A DNA stretch of 64,000 bases from Acinetobacter pittii (lineage in GTDB: Bacteria > Pseudomonadota > Gammaproteobacteria > Pseudomonadales > Moraxellaceae), in NCBI RefSeq assembly GCF_034064985.1, contig NZ_CP139249.1, forward strand, positions 1,302,001 through 1,366,000, written 5' to 3'. How positions within the stretch are numbered: the stretch's first letter is position 1; each line of letters begins with the position of its first letter. The translations under genes and the position numbers were made by a program. The notes under the pieces were generated by a model. That model was not told where the DNA came from, searched no databases, and saw only the letters and a list, made by a program, of their open reading frames with translations. Of this stretch, positions 26,721-36,437 are shown piece by piece.

Positions 26721-27593
26721 CTATTTAGCTTCCGTGAGGTAGCTGATTGGCTGATTCACGTCAACTTTTGTACCACCAAAGTGTTGTTCAACGTATTTTT
26801 TAACAGCTTCAGTGTGGTATAGCTGACCAACCTTCTGAAGAATTGGGTCATCTTTACGAGATTCTGCTGCCGCAAGAATATTTACATTGAGTTTAGTGCT
26901 TTGATCAACTGGCTCATAGTAGATAGAATCTTTAAGTACATTTAAACCACCTTCCAGCGCTAAAGTATTACCTAAAACGATTGCATCAACTTCATCTTTT
27001 ACACGTACAGCAGTTGCCATTTGGATTGGTTTAATATCAATTTTTTTACTGTTATCGATAATATCGCTTGGTGTGCCTTTAGCAGGGTCGAAGTCAGTTT
27101 TAAGTTTGATTAAGCCAGCACTTTGTAATAACAATAATGCACGAGCTTCATTCGCCGCATCATTAGGAATTGCAATACTTGCACCTTGAGGGAATTCTTC
27201 TACTTTTTTATGCTTACTTGAGTAGATCCCCATTGGTTCAAGATAAGTTGTAGCAACTGGTGCAATCTTATCTTTGTTTGATGCATTGAAAGCGACCAAA
27301 TATGCATAAGATTGGAATGCGTTTAAGTCAACTTCTTTATTAGCTACAGCTGTATTCATTGCAACATAATCAGTGAAGTTTTTCACCTCAAGCTTAACAC
27401 CAGCAGCTTTAGTTTCTGGTAAAGTCGAAATATAACGCCAGATATCAGCGTCAGAACCAGTTGAGGCAATAACCACAGTTTGAAGTTGTGATGAATCACC
27501 ACTCTTTCCAGCTTGTGGTTCACTTTGTTGTTTCCCGCAAGCTGCAAGTAATAGTACAGACACGCTTAAAAAAAGACTGATCAGCTTTTTCAT
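26721..27593 (-). CDS. metQ: Methionine-binding lipoprotein MetQ
   Basis: The 290-residue lipoprotein has the lipobox LLAAC (Cys19) and the NlpA/MetQ family segments TDYVAMNTAVANKEVDLNAFQ, GIYSSKHKKVEEFPQGASIAIPNDAANEARALLLLQ and DAIVLGNTLALEGGL. It captures methionine in the periplasm for MetNI. Lies first in the metQNI order, upstream of an intra-operon terminator. Confidence 0.95.
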   Translation of the reverse strand: MKKLISLFLSVSVLLLAACGKQQSEPQAGKSGDSSQLQTVVIASTGSDADIWRYISTLPETKAAGVKLEVKNFTDYVAMNTAVANKEVDLNAFQSYAYLVAFNASNKDKIAPVATTYLEPMGIYSSKHKKVEEFPQGASIAIPNDAANEARALLLLQSAGLIKLKTDFDPAKGTPSDIIDNSKKIDIKPIQMATAVRVKDEVDAIVLGNTLALEGGLNVLKDSIYYEPVDQSTKLNVNILAAAESRKDDPILQKVGQLYHTEAVKKYVEQHFGGTKVDVNQPISYLTEAK

Positions 27594-28035
27594 GTAAAAA
27601 AAGTCCTGATTAAGAGAGATATCAACTATTTAGCTGGCTCTCTAGAAAAGAAAATGAGTTTTGTTGTCACGTCACAAAGTTTTGAATGCTAAAAGTTATA
27701 ACTTTTAGCTCTTTTCTAATTCCTCAGATACTTGTTTTACCGTTTTTGATCTGTACTAAATAAAACTATTTTCACAACAGTTCTATCATGAGTTGACAGT
27801 CTTTAAGCGATTTCTAAAAGTATTCAATGTTAAAAATAACTATTATCCCTAACAGAATTAGATGATGAGCCTCAATATTTAAAGGCACAATAACTTTGTG
27901 GAAAGTTCCAACGCTTTTTCTAATCATATCAATAAAAACATATTCAATATAGTGGACATGTTTCGATCTTATTGATTGGAAGTAAATAAAAACTGGGATT
28001 TATATGAAATTTTCTGATAAATAAGAATGAAATAT
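27594..28035. other. Intergenic region upstream of metQ
   Basis: About 440 bases without a credible gene. It holds the metQ promoter region and a perfect 22-bp palindrome at 27688-27709 (see separate entry). I see no SAM riboswitch-like fold and no canonical MetJ box (AGACGTCT repeats). Confidence 0.6.
27688..27709. promoter_or_regulatory. Perfect palindrome upstream of metQ
   Basis: GCTAAAAGTTA is followed directly by its exact complement, giving 22 bp of perfect dyad symmetry about 95 bases before the metQ start. This fits an operator for a dimeric regulator of methionine uptake, though the regulator is not known. Confidence 0.5.
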
Positions 28036-28066
28036 AAAAAGCCCTCTTTGATAGAGGGCTTTTTAT
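28036..28066. terminator. purD terminator
   Basis: AAAAAGCCCTCT at 28036-28047 pairs with AGAGGGCTTTTT at 28053-28064 across a five-base loop; U-runs are present on both strands. Confidence 0.93.
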
Positions 28067-28080
28067 CAGTTGAGAGTTTT

Positions 28081-29367
28081 TTACTCAGCTTTTTCTCGTG
28101 CAATTGCGCGATAGCCAATGTCACTACGATATTGCATACCTGTAAAGGTCACTTGTCCGCATACTTCAAGTGCATTAATTTGTGCTTCAAGCACGCTGTC
28201 GCCTAGTGCAGTTACACAAAGAACTCGACCACCAGAAGTCACGATGTGACCATCTTCACGAGTTGCAGTGCCTGCGTGGAAAATTTTAGTATCTTCAGGT
28301 GATTGTCCAATACCTGAAATTACATCGCCTTTACGCACGCTGTCTGGGTAACCTTCTGCTGCAAGTACAATACCGATTGACTTACGCTCATCCCATTCTG
28401 CTTCGCTTGGTAAGTTACCTGTGATACCTGCTTCAACCAAATCAACAAGAGATGACTTCAAACGCATCATGATAGGTTGAGTTTCCGGATCACCGAAACG
28501 GCAGTTAAACTCAATTACGCGTGGTTGACCTTGTTCATCAATCATTAAGCCAGCATATAAGAAACCAGTGTAGACATGTCCGTCAGCAGCCATACCTTCA
28601 ACAGTCGGACGCATGATTTCAGTCATAACACGTTCGAAAATTTCAGAAGTTACCACCGGAGCAGGAGAGTAAGCACCCATACCGCCAGTATTAGGACCTT
28701 GGTCACCTTCAAAAATACGTTTGTGATCTTGTGAAGTTGCCATTGGTAAAATGTTTTTACCATCAATCATACAAATGAAAGAAGCTTCTTCACCTGCAAG
28801 GAACTGTTCAATTACAACACGTGAACCAGCATCACCAAATTTGTTGCCTGCAAGCATGTCATCAATTGCTGCAAAAGCTTCTTCGTTGGTCATTGCAACG
28901 ATTACACCTTTACCAGCAGCAAGACCGTCTGCCTTAATTACAATTGGTGCACCATTTTTTTCAACATAAGCTTTAGCTGCATCAACTTCCGTAAATACTT
29001 CATAAAAAGCAGTTGGAATGTTATGACGCTTTAAAAAATGTTTAGCAAATGCTTTTGAGCCTTCAAGCTGCGCAGCATATTGAGTTGGTCCCCAAATTTT
29101 TAGACCTGCTTCGCGAGCAGCATCTACCACACCATTCACTAAAGGTGCTTCTGGACCAACAATAATAAGTTCAACACTATTTTCTTTAGCAAAAGCGATA
29201 ATTGCAGGGTTGTCTAAAATATCAAGCTGAACATTAACGCATTTGTCTTCAGTTGCAGTTCCAGCATTTCCTGGTGCAACGAAAACTTGAGTAACTTTGG
29301 TATCTTGCGCGATTTTCCATGCCAAAGCATGTTCACGACCACCACTACCTAAAACTAAAATATTCAT
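28081..29367 (-). CDS. purD: Phosphoribosylamine-glycine ligase (GARS)
   Basis: The 428-residue ATP-grasp enzyme joins glycine to phosphoribosylamine in de novo purine synthesis. It starts MNILVLGSGGREHALAWK, has VIKADGLAAGKGVIVA in the ATP-grasp core, EEFLAG-like IEQFLAGEEASFICMIDG, and DHKRIFEGDQGPNTGGMGAYSP followed by FNCRFGDPETQ. Length is as in E. coli (429). It lies 123 bases downstream of purH on the same strand. Confidence 0.97.
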   Translation of the reverse strand: MNILVLGSGGREHALAWKIAQDTKVTQVFVAPGNAGTATEDKCVNVQLDILDNPAIIAFAKENSVELIIVGPEAPLVNGVVDAAREAGLKIWGPTQYAAQLEGSKAFAKHFLKRHNIPTAFYEVFTEVDAAKAYVEKNGAPIVIKADGLAAGKGVIVAMTNEEAFAAIDDMLAGNKFGDAGSRVVIEQFLAGEEASFICMIDGKNILPMATSQDHKRIFEGDQGPNTGGMGAYSPAPVVTSEIFERVMTEIMRPTVEGMAADGHVYTGFLYAGLMIDEQGQPRVIEFNCRFGDPETQPIMMRLKSSLVDLVEAGITGNLPSEAEWDERKSIGIVLAAEGYPDSVRKGDVISGIGQSPEDTKIFHAGTATREDGHIVTSGGRVLCVTALGDSVLEAQINALEVCGQVTFTGMQYRSDIGYRAIAREKAE

Positions 29368-29420
29368 TTTTAATTTGTTCCTTAACTTTAATCCTTTTCA
29401 TCCCCCTCTATTCCTCAAGG

Positions 29421-29471
29421 TGGAGTTTAGCTCCATTATTGTGGAAAACCCTCCTGAATAAAAGGAGGGTT
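29421..29471. repeat. Paired hairpins between purH and purD
   Basis: TGGAG/CTCCA at 29421-29435 and AACCCTCCT/AGGAGGGTT at 29447-29471 make two adjacent hairpins in a GC-richer spacer. No T-run follows on the minus strand, so this looks like an interspersed palindromic element or mRNA-stability hairpins rather than a terminator. Confidence 0.5.
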
Positions 29472-29490
29472 AGGGAGGACTAAATTTAAA

Positions 29491-31065
29491 TTAGTGGCGG
29501 AAATGGCGCATACCAGTGAACACCATTGCAATACCAGCTTCATCTGCTGCTGCGATTACTTCTTCATCACGCATAGAACCACCTGGTTGAATGATGCATT
29601 TAATGCCAGCTTTAGCTGCATTATCAATACCGTCACGGAACGGGAAGAATGCATCAGAAGCCATTACAGCGCCTTCAACAACCAAACCAGCATGTTCAGC
29701 TTTAATGGCAGCAATACGAGCTGAGTTAACACGGCTCATTTGACCTGCACCTACACCAATAGTTTGGCGGTTTTTAGCATAAACAATTGCGTTTGATTTT
29801 ACATATTTCGCAACTTTCCAAGCAAAGATGAGGTCATCAATTTCTTGTTCAGTCGGTGCACGCTTAGTGACTACTTTAAGATCATCTTTAGTGATCATGC
29901 CCAAGTCTTGATCTTGAACAAGTAAGCCGCCATTAACACGTTTGTAGTCAAGTTGCGGTGCACGTGCATCAATTGCAGGTAACTCGCCACATACTAAAAC
30001 ACGCACATTTTTCTTAGCGCCAGTAACTTCAAGCACGCCATCAGCAATACTTGGAGCAATAATCACTTCAACGAATTGACGCTCTACAATTGCTTGAGCA
30101 GTTGCAACATCTAACTCACGGTTAAATGCAATAATGCCACCGAAAGCAGATTCTGGATCAGTCGCATAAGCTAAATCATAAGCAGCTTTAATACCGTCTA
30201 AAGAAACAGCAACACCACAAGGGTTAGCATGTTTTACGATTACACAAGCAGGTTTTGCGAATGATTTAACACATTCAAGTGCTGCATCTGTGTCAGCAAT
30301 ATTGTTATAAGACAATTCTTTGCCTTGTAACTGTTTTGCTGTAGAAACTGATGCTTCTTTTGCATTTGCTTCAACATAAAATGCTGCAGATTGATGTGGG
30401 TTTTCACCGTAACGTAAATCTTGTGCTTTGTTCAATTGAGTATTGAATGTGCGAGGGAATAAATCAGCTTCGCCTTCGGTCTTACCAACGCGAGCGCCTA
30501 GGTAAGAAGCGATCATGCCGTCGTATTGAGCTGTATGTTCAAATGCTTTAACTGCTAAATCAAAACGCGTTTCATAAGAAAGTGAACCAGCAGTTTTTAA
30601 TTCATTGATTACAGTGTCGTAATCTGAAGCATTAACTACAATACCTACTGAAGCATGGTTTTTAGCAGCCGCACGAACCATTGTAGGACCACCGATGTCG
30701 ATATTCTCGATTGCATCAGGAAGAGTACAGTCTGGTTTTGCAACAGTTGCAGCAAATGGATAAAGGTTTACAACAACAAGATCAATCGGATCGATGTTGT
30801 GTTCTTCCATAACTGCTTCATCTAAACCGCGACGAGCAAGAATACCGCCATGAATTTTTGGATGTAATGTCTTAACACGACCATCCATCATTTCAGGGAA
30901 GCCAGTATGTTCAGATACTTCAACAACCGCGATATTATTATCTTTAAGCAACTTGTATGTGCCGCCTGTAGATAATAGTTCTACCCCTAGAGCTGCAAGG
31001 TTTTGAGCAAATTCGACAATTCCTGTCTTATCAGATACAGAAATCAAAGCACGTTTAATAGTCAT
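29491..31065 (-). CDS. purH: Bifunctional AICAR transformylase / IMP cyclohydrolase
   Basis: The 524-residue enzyme carries out the last two steps to IMP. The N-terminal MGS-like cyclohydrolase domain ([30 protein letters not shown]) is followed by the transformylase with [10 protein letters not shown] (catalytic Lys-His) and [18 protein letters not shown]. The frame opens at 31128, but alignment to the family and the [13 protein letters not shown] start place the true ATG at 31065. Upstream extra residues would lie in the fis terminator. It ends with GMRHFRH, as in homologues. Confidence 0.96.
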   Translation of the reverse strand: MTIKRALISVSDKTGIVEFAQNLAALGVELLSTGGTYKLLKDNNIAVVEVSEHTGFPEMMDGRVKTLHPKIHGGILARRGLDEAVMEEHNIDPIDLVVVNLYPFAATVAKPDCTLPDAIENIDIGGPTMVRAAAKNHASVGIVVNASDYDTVINELKTAGSLSYETRFDLAVKAFEHTAQYDGMIASYLGARVGKTEGEADLFPRTFNTQLNKAQDLRYGENPHQSAAFYVEANAKEASVSTAKQLQGKELSYNNIADTDAALECVKSFAKPACVIVKHANPCGVAVSLDGIKAAYDLAYATDPESAFGGIIAFNRELDVATAQAIVERQFVEVIIAPSIADGVLEVTGAKKNVRVLVCGELPAIDARAPQLDYKRVNGGLLVQDQDLGMITKDDLKVVTKRAPTEQEIDDLIFAWKVAKYVKSNAIVYAKNRQTIGVGAGQMSRVNSARIAAIKAEHAGLVVEGAVMASDAFFPFRDGIDNAAKAGIKCIIQPGGSMRDEEVIAAADEAGIAMVFTGMRHFRH

Positions 31066-31115
31066 GATGTTTAATTCAACAATTTCAAGTCTACGGATTA
31101 AAACCAATAAGCATA

Positions 31116-31146
31116 AAAAAATGCCCACGACGTCGTGAGCATTTTA
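31116..31146 (-). terminator. Terminator after fis, before purH
   Basis: AAAATGCCCACGAC followed by GTCGTGAGCATTTT is a 28-bp near-perfect palindrome with one mismatched pair, with an A-run to its left that becomes a T-run on the minus strand. Confidence 0.82.
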
Positions 31147-31150
31147 TCAT

Positions 31151-31420
31151 TTATTCACTCATTAAACCGTGAGCTTTTAACTTTTTACGTAAAGTGCCAC
31201 GGTTGAGTCCAAGAATCTCTGCAGCACGTGTTTGATTACCACGTGTATATTCAAGAACTACAGATAAAAGAGGTTTCTCCATTTCTGCTAGCACCATGTC
31301 ATATACCTGAGATGGTTGCTCACCTTGCAATTGTGCAAAATAATGGCGAACTGCGCGATCCACGTGGATGCGAAGAGCAACATCAGATTGTGCAGTAAAA
31401 ATAGGAGATTTGCTATTCAT
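31151..31420 (-). CDS. fis: DNA-binding protein Fis
   Basis: An 89-residue nucleoid protein. The C-terminal [31 protein letters not shown], is the Fis signature, and the N-terminal half has the [24 protein letters not shown] region. I start it at the ATG at 31420; a TTG-started extension to 31441 adds seven residues with no counterpart in Fis. In E. coli it follows dusB; here it is downstream of prmA and a zinc-ribbon gene and upstream of purH. Confidence 0.93.
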   Translation of the reverse strand: MNSKSPIFTAQSDVALRIHVDRAVRHYFAQLQGEQPSQVYDMVLAEMEKPLLSVVLEYTRGNQTRAAEILGLNRGTLRKKLKAHGLMSE

Positions 31421-31796
31421 GCGAGTTAATCCGAAAATCAAATACTAACTTGGGTAAAGTAGTATATAAATGTGGTCTAAAAATACGGAGTCCTGTTTTA
31501 GATCCTAAAACAGTGACTCTAAAACATAAGAACAATTAGCTTGCCATATTTCTTCGTATTGAATAAAAAATAAGCGTAACAATAATTAAATATTTGTTAC
31601 AGCCCCCTCAAAAACAAAAAAAGTTAGGCTATGCGCTTAAAGTAGAAAAGCACACATGCTTAACAGTATTTTTTTTGGATTGAGAGCGAGGAGTATATGA
31701 GTCAAAGCTTTCGTGGCGCGTATCATAACATTGTCTAGGAAAAAGTGAGCAAATTAACTGCATTTTTTTTTATTTTTTTTTCACTTTTTTTACATT
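31421..31796. other. Intergenic region upstream of fis
   Basis: 376 bases. It includes T-tracts at about 31766-31794 that follow the zinc-ribbon gene on one side and AT-rich promoter sequence for fis on the other. An open frame at 31745-31942 on the plus strand overlaps the zinc-ribbon gene antisense and is not credible. No other structure found. Confidence 0.55.
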
Positions 31797-32642
31797 TTAG
31801 GGGTGGACAATTTCTAATCGATAATTTACTAGGCTTTTTTTGCTTTTGTTTAGCTCAAATTGGAATCGGTAAGGGGTGTTCGATGGAATGCGCTGAATAC
31901 CCCGTAAGTTCTCTACTAAATATTGCTGAGGAGTTAGTATGATTTCTTCAGTTTTGCTTGGTTCTGTCGCAAAAATCAATTTTAAGTTAGGAAGCTCAAT
32001 ACTTTTATCATTCTGATTAAGTAATATGCCTGAGAATTGGGTATGGTTCGCATCAACTCTACGAACTTTTATCTTTTCTATATGGATAAGTTGATACAGT
32101 TCTGCTGATTTGTTGCAGTGCAGTATTTGGCAAACATAATTAAATGCATGACTAACGGTAGGGCTTGTATGCATGAGTTTAGGGTTAAACCAGAGAATCT
32201 GGAAAGTAAAAACTAAAATCAGAATAAGGTTGGCAGAGCTCCAGAGCGTATAGTACAACCAACTATGTTTTTTATTGTTGTCTTGTTCTTGTGGGGATAC
32301 TTGCTCAGCCAAATTAAGGTTTGGTAAAGCATTAATAGGTTCATTATGAAAGTAATTTAAGTTGTTGAGATAGGTTAATAGATCAATATTAGAGTTCTCA
32401 ACTTTTTGGTCAAAGATATCTAACACGTGTGAATGTGTCATATATCGTGTTTGCATTGAACCATTAACTAAAGTAGATGAATTAACCATGGCTGGCTGTT
32501 CAATATTAATCAGATTGGTTAATGCATTAAAACTCGAATTACATTTTGGGCAACAAACCATACCCTGAGCAACAGTTAATTGAGTAAGAGATACTTTATA
32601 AACTGTTAAACACTTAGGGCAGCGGGTTTGTTTTTCATTCAT
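31797..32642 (-). CDS. Zinc-ribbon (MJ0042) and DUF3426 membrane protein
   Basis: The 281-residue protein begins with a zinc ribbon, CPKC at 8-11 and CPKC at 31-34, followed by a linker, one transmembrane helix at about 134-156 and a C-terminal DUF3426 domain (RVDANHTQFSGILLNQNDKSIELPNLKLIF, YRFQFELN). Such proteins lie between prmA and fis in Acinetobacter and Pseudomonas. Function is unknown. It is 12 bases downstream of prmA. Confidence 0.87.
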   Translation of the reverse strand: MNEKQTRCPKCLTVYKVSLTQLTVAQGMVCCPKCNSSFNALTNLINIEQPAMVNSSTLVNGSMQTRYMTHSHVLDIFDQKVENSNIDLLTYLNNLNYFHNEPINALPNLNLAEQVSPQEQDNNKKHSWLYYTLWSSANLILILVFTFQILWFNPKLMHTSPTVSHAFNYVCQILHCNKSAELYQLIHIEKIKVRRVDANHTQFSGILLNQNDKSIELPNLKLIFATEPSKTEEIILTPQQYLVENLRGIQRIPSNTPYRFQFELNKSKKSLVNYRLEIVHP

Positions 32643-32654
32643 GAGTTAAAAGTC

Positions 32655-33560
32655 TCAATTTATTTTTTTACGTTTTCCTGAAATGCGACACCAGTTTTCT
32701 TCGCGCTTTTCGACATCTAATATATCAAAAAATTCAGAATAAACACGTGAAACATCAGCAGCTTGCTCTTCAATTACACCTGCAAGTGCGAACTCACCCT
32801 CAGATTTAATTAAATTTGCAAACTCAGGCGCAAGCATCATTAAAGGTCCTGCTAAAATGTTTGCAACTAAAACATCAGCTTGTTTAGGTTTGAATTCTTG
32901 ATCAAACTCTTCAGGAAGACCTACATATAGTCGATCTAATACACCATTAAGCTCTGCATTTTGTTTTGTTGCTAAAACAGCCTGAGGATCAATATCGGTA
33001 GCGTATACTTTTTTAGCGCCTAATAATAAAGCTGCTACGCCTAAAATGCCTGAACCACAGCCATAATCGATCACGATTTTATCTTTAACGTCAGTTTTAC
33101 CCAGCCATTGTAAGCATAGGAAAGTACTTGCGTGATTACCTGTACCAAACGCAAGACCTGGATCTAACTTAATGTTAGTTGCGTCTGCTTCTGGTGGCTC
33201 TAGCCATTCAGGTACGATCCAGAACTTTTCCCCAATCTGAATTGGCTCATAGTAATCCATCCACGCGCGTTCCCAAACTTGATCTTCAAGTTCTTCATGA
33301 CGCATAGGAACATCTGGAAGTTGAGCTTTTAAGAAAGCTTCTAAAGTGTCGACATCAATTGGGTCTTGTTCGTCTTGTTGATAGATGCCTGTCACAATCA
33401 CTTTATTCCATAAAGGTGTCTCACCTGGTAATGGTTCAAGTAAAGCCTGATCTTCAGCATCATCCAGCGTTACGCTTACCGCACCTAGAGACATTAAAAG
33501 TGTTTCTGTGAACTCAACTTGTTCTTGATCAACGGTAATGTGTATTTGTAACCACTTCAC
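32655..33560 (-). CDS. prmA: Ribosomal protein L11 methyltransferase
   Basis: A 301-residue SAM-dependent enzyme that trimethylates L11. The N-terminal substrate-recognition domain ends near [24 protein letters not shown]; the methyltransferase core has [21 protein letters not shown] and [11 protein letters not shown] at 165-174, then [10 protein letters not shown]. Length agrees with E. coli PrmA (293). It heads a minus-strand operon with the zinc-ribbon gene and fis. Confidence 0.96.
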   Translation of the reverse strand: MKWLQIHITVDQEQVEFTETLLMSLGAVSVTLDDAEDQALLEPLPGETPLWNKVIVTGIYQQDEQDPIDVDTLEAFLKAQLPDVPMRHEELEDQVWERAWMDYYEPIQIGEKFWIVPEWLEPPEADATNIKLDPGLAFGTGNHASTFLCLQWLGKTDVKDKIVIDYGCGSGILGVAALLLGAKKVYATDIDPQAVLATKQNAELNGVLDRLYVGLPEEFDQEFKPKQADVLVANILAGPLMMLAPEFANLIKSEGEFALAGVIEEQAADVSRVYSEFFDILDVEKREENWCRISGKRKKIN

Positions 33561-33619
33561 GAAAAGGACCTAAAAATTTTATTTAAAGGCGTATTGTAGC
33601 GGACTAGACCATTTTAAAA

Positions 33620-33660
33620 AAGAAAACGGCCCATCTTTAATGGACCGTCTTTGAAAATAC
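33620..33660 (-). terminator. Terminator of the small secreted-protein gene
   Basis: On the minus strand ACGGTCCAT, a five-base loop and ATGGGCCGT form a stem with one mismatch, followed by TTTTCTTTTTT. It lies between the 76-residue gene and prmA. Confidence 0.72.
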
Positions 33661-33716
33661 TGATGAGATATAGCGGTAAATGAATGACTTCTACTATAAC
33701 CTTGTATAAAAACAGA

Positions 33717-33947
33717 TTAAGGAGCAGGGGCCTTAAATTGTAACTTGCCATTTTCATTTGGTTGGCAAGTACCGTTAAAGGTTACGCCGTTGTGATTGTA
33801 AGAGACCCATTCACCTTGCTGTTTTTTTGCGCAGACTCGAATTTGTTTTTGCGTTTCGGCTTTGCTCGTGTCAGCAGCATGGGTAAAAGTTACGCCTGAA
33901 AAACAAATTAGAGATGCAGTTAAGATTTTTAACATGGTCGTTTTCAT
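33717..33947 (-). CDS. Small secreted hypothetical protein
   Basis: The 76-residue product has a clear signal peptide (MKTTMLKILTASLICFSGVTFTHA, cut near residue 24 after THA). The mature part is about 52 residues with two cysteines (near positions 39 and 61) that could form a disulfide in the periplasm. AAGGAA stands upstream of the ATG. I do not recognise a domain. It is transcribed alone and has a terminator. Confidence 0.75.
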   Translation of the reverse strand: MKTTMLKILTASLICFSGVTFTHAADTSKAETQKQIRVCAKKQQGEWVSYNHNGVTFNGTCQPNENGKLQFKAPAP

Positions 33948-34179
33948 TTTGTATTCCTTCTCGTTGCGTTAATTTTAAAGTCATAGAAGTGCTGTACATT
34001 TTTTATTCTAAGATGAATTAATTTTAAAAACATTCACTTTGTATTGAATTCATGAAACAAAATGTCAAATCATGTGGCGTAGCGTAAATTATGTGAAGAC
34101 AATTTTGTAATTATGTACATCAATAAGCAGATAATTTTGCTATAATGTTCCGTCTTTTTTTTCTGGTGTTTTTGTACTC

Positions 34180-36060
34180 ATGCACTATCCTAAAGTTTAT
34201 GATGTTATCGTTATCGGTGGCGGTCACGCAGGTACGGAAGCGGCCCTTGCTGCTGCGCGTATGGGACGACAGACTTTGCTTTTGACCCATAACATTGAGA
34301 CTTTGGGCCAAATGAGTTGTAACCCAGCAATTGGCGGTATTGGTAAGTCTCACTTAGTACGCGAAATTGATGCACTTGGTGGTGCAATGGCTTTAGCTGC
34401 TGATAAAGGTGGTATTCAGTTCCGTATTTTAAATTCGCGTAAAGGTGCAGCTGTGCGTGCAACACGTGCTCAAGCTGACCGCGTGCGCTATAAAGCTGCT
34501 ATCCGTGATACTTTGGAAAATCAAGCGAATCTTGATATTTTCCAGCAAGCAGCTGATGACCTGATTGTTGAAGGCGATACCGTTAAAGGTGTTGTTACCC
34601 AAATGGGTATTCGCTTTGATGCAAAAACTGTTGTGTTGACTACAGGTACATTCTTGGGCGGTGTAATCCACGTTGGTTTAGAAAAATCAAGCGGTGGTCG
34701 TGCGGGAGATCCTCCTTCTATTGCACTTGCTCAGCGTTTACGTGAATTAAAACTACCTGTTGGTCGTTTAAAAACCGGTACTCCACCACGTATTGATGCA
34801 CGTTCAGTTGACTTTTCTGTGATGATTCCGCAGCCGGGTGATTTCCCGTCTCCAGTCATGTCATTCATGGGTGATGCTTCTATGCACCCTGAACAGGTAA
34901 ACTGTTATATCACGCATACAAATGAAAAAACCCACGACATTATTCGCGGTGGTTTAGATCGTTCACCAATGTATACGGGTGTTATTGAGGGGGTAGGTCC
35001 ACGTTACTGCCCATCAATCGAAGATAAAATTCACCGTTTCGCTGATAAAGACTCACATCAAGTATTCTTGGAGCCAGAAGGTCTAGATACACATGAGCTT
35101 TATCCAAATGGTATTTCGACCTCTTTACCGTTCGATGTTCAGTTCGAGCTTGTACGCTCAATTCGTGGTATGGAAAACGCTCATATCTTACGTCCAGGCT
35201 ATGCAATTGAATATGATTATTTCAATCCGCAAGCTTTGAAATTTACCCTCGAAACTAAAGCGATTCATGGATTGTATTTCGCTGGTCAAATTAATGGTAC
35301 AACAGGTTACGAAGAAGCTGGTGCTCAAGGTTTACTTGCAGGTTTAAATGCTGCACGCCGTGCGTGGGAGCAAGAAGAGTGGACACCTAAACGTGACCAA
35401 GCTTATATGGGTGTGCTAGTTGATGACCTCATTACGTTAGGTACTAAAGAACCGTACCGTATGTTTACCTCACGTGCTGAATATCGTTTGATGTTGCGTG
35501 AAGATAATGCGGATCAGCGCTTAACTTCTATTGGTCGTGAACTTGGTTTGGTTGATGATGTACGTTGGGCTGCTTATTGTGAAAAAATGGAAGCGGTTGA
35601 GCGCGAAACCTCTCGTTTACAACATATATGGGCAGCACCAAATAACCCTATGGGTAAAAAATTCGTTGAGATGACGGGTGCTGACTTAAGTAAAGAATGT
35701 AGCGCAATTGATTTGCTTAAACGCCCTAATATTAGCTTTGGTCAGATTGCAGAACTTACTGGTTCTGAAGTTTCAGAACAAGTGGGTGAGCAAATCGAAA
35801 TTGCTGTGAAATATGAAGGTTACATTAACCGTCAACATGAAGATGTTGCTCAATTAAAGCGTCTGGAAGAAACTAAAATTCCTGCCGATTTTGATTATGA
35901 TGTTGTGTCTGGATTATCACGCGAAATTACACAGAAATTAAAAACAGTGCTTCCAGAAACATTAGCGCAAGCAAGCCGTATTCCTGGTGTTACGCCAGCA
36001 GCTGTTCAACTTGTAATGATCACGATTCGTAAAAATAATATGACGAAAAAAACGGCTTAA
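34180..36060 (+). CDS. mnmG: tRNA uridine-5-carboxymethylaminomethyl modification enzyme MnmG
   Basis: A 626-residue FAD protein (GidA) that with MnmE modifies U34 of tRNAs. FAD site [21 protein letters not shown] at 10-30 (shown in part), [22 protein letters not shown], the [12 protein letters not shown] segment and [20 protein letters not shown] are diagnostic. The C-terminal domain that binds MnmE is full length. It stands alone and ends in a clear terminator. The start has no strong ribosome site. Confidence 0.97.
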   Translation: MHYPKVYDVIVIGGGHAGTEAALAAARMGRQTLLLTHNIETLGQMSCNPAIGGIGKSHLVREIDALGGAMALAADKGGIQFRILNSRKGAAVRATRAQADRVRYKAAIRDTLENQANLDIFQQAADDLIVEGDTVKGVVTQMGIRFDAKTVVLTTGTFLGGVIHVGLEKSSGGRAGDPPSIALAQRLRELKLPVGRLKTGTPPRIDARSVDFSVMIPQPGDFPSPVMSFMGDASMHPEQVNCYITHTNEKTHDIIRGGLDRSPMYTGVIEGVGPRYCPSIEDKIHRFADKDSHQVFLEPEGLDTHELYPNGISTSLPFDVQFELVRSIRGMENAHILRPGYAIEYDYFNPQALKFTLETKAIHGLYFAGQINGTTGYEEAGAQGLLAGLNAARRAWEQEEWTPKRDQAYMGVLVDDLITLGTKEPYRMFTSRAEYRLMLREDNADQRLTSIGRELGLVDDVRWAAYCEKMEAVERETSRLQHIWAAPNNPMGKKFVEMTGADLSKECSAIDLLKRPNISFGQIAELTGSEVSEQVGEQIEIAVKYEGYINRQHEDVAQLKRLEETKIPADFDYDVVSGLSREITQKLKTVLPETLAQASRIPGVTPAAVQLVMITIRKNNMTKKTA

Positions 36061-36074
36061 TTATTTAAGCGTGT

Positions 36075-36105
36075 AAAAAAGCCCAGTTAAAACTGGGCTT
36101 TTTTA
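36075..36105 (+). terminator. mnmG terminator
   Basis: GCCCAGTT at 36081-36088 pairs with AACTGGGC at 36091-36098, flanked by A- and T-runs. Confidence 0.93.
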
Positions 36106-36406
36106 TTTCTGTTCAAAAAATATATGGAAACTTCCTAAGGAAGAAAAGAGATTTCGCTTCCTTTTTTTCTTATTTCACATATTTTAAGCCGCCAGTTATA
36201 TTGAATTCACGTTCAAACAAGAGGGCTTTAACCATGACAATGAAATCAATTCGCTACAATGGATATGAAATGGCATGCCAATGCTCATGTTCAAAATAGC
36301 GCAAAAGAAAGAGCAGATCAGTTTTGGTGGGGGAGAACATCTTGATCTGAAAACAAGTAAAAATATAAGAAGAATATAAAATTAAGAAAATTATAATTAA
36401 AAATCT
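36106..36406. other. Intergenic region after mnmG, with possible gene remnant
   Basis: About 300 AT-rich bases. A GAGGG-preceded frame at 36234-36299 encodes only 21 residues; a +1-shifted frame at 36259-36345 encodes 28 residues (MDMKWHANAH to FWWGRTS). Together they look like one short gene broken by a frameshift, or they may be chance. No similarity recognised. Confidence 0.3.
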
Positions 36407-36434
36407 AAAGAGAACCTTATGGTTCTCTTTTTTA
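36407..36434. terminator. Terminator of the WYL regulator gene
   Basis: AAAGAGAACC at 36407-36416 and GGTTCTCTTT at 36421-36430 form a perfect stem with a four-base loop, followed on the minus strand by a modest T-run; it also reads on the plus strand. Confidence 0.82.
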
Positions 36435-36437
36435 TAT

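Noticed and set aside
27594..28035. Possible SAM riboswitch or MetJ box upstream of metQ
   Set aside because: No multi-stem S-box-like fold and no AGACGTCT-type tandem repeats were found on reading; only the palindrome stands out.
31745..31942. Phe-rich plus-strand frame near the zinc-ribbon gene
   Set aside because: It arises from T-tracts and overlaps a well-supported gene antisense.
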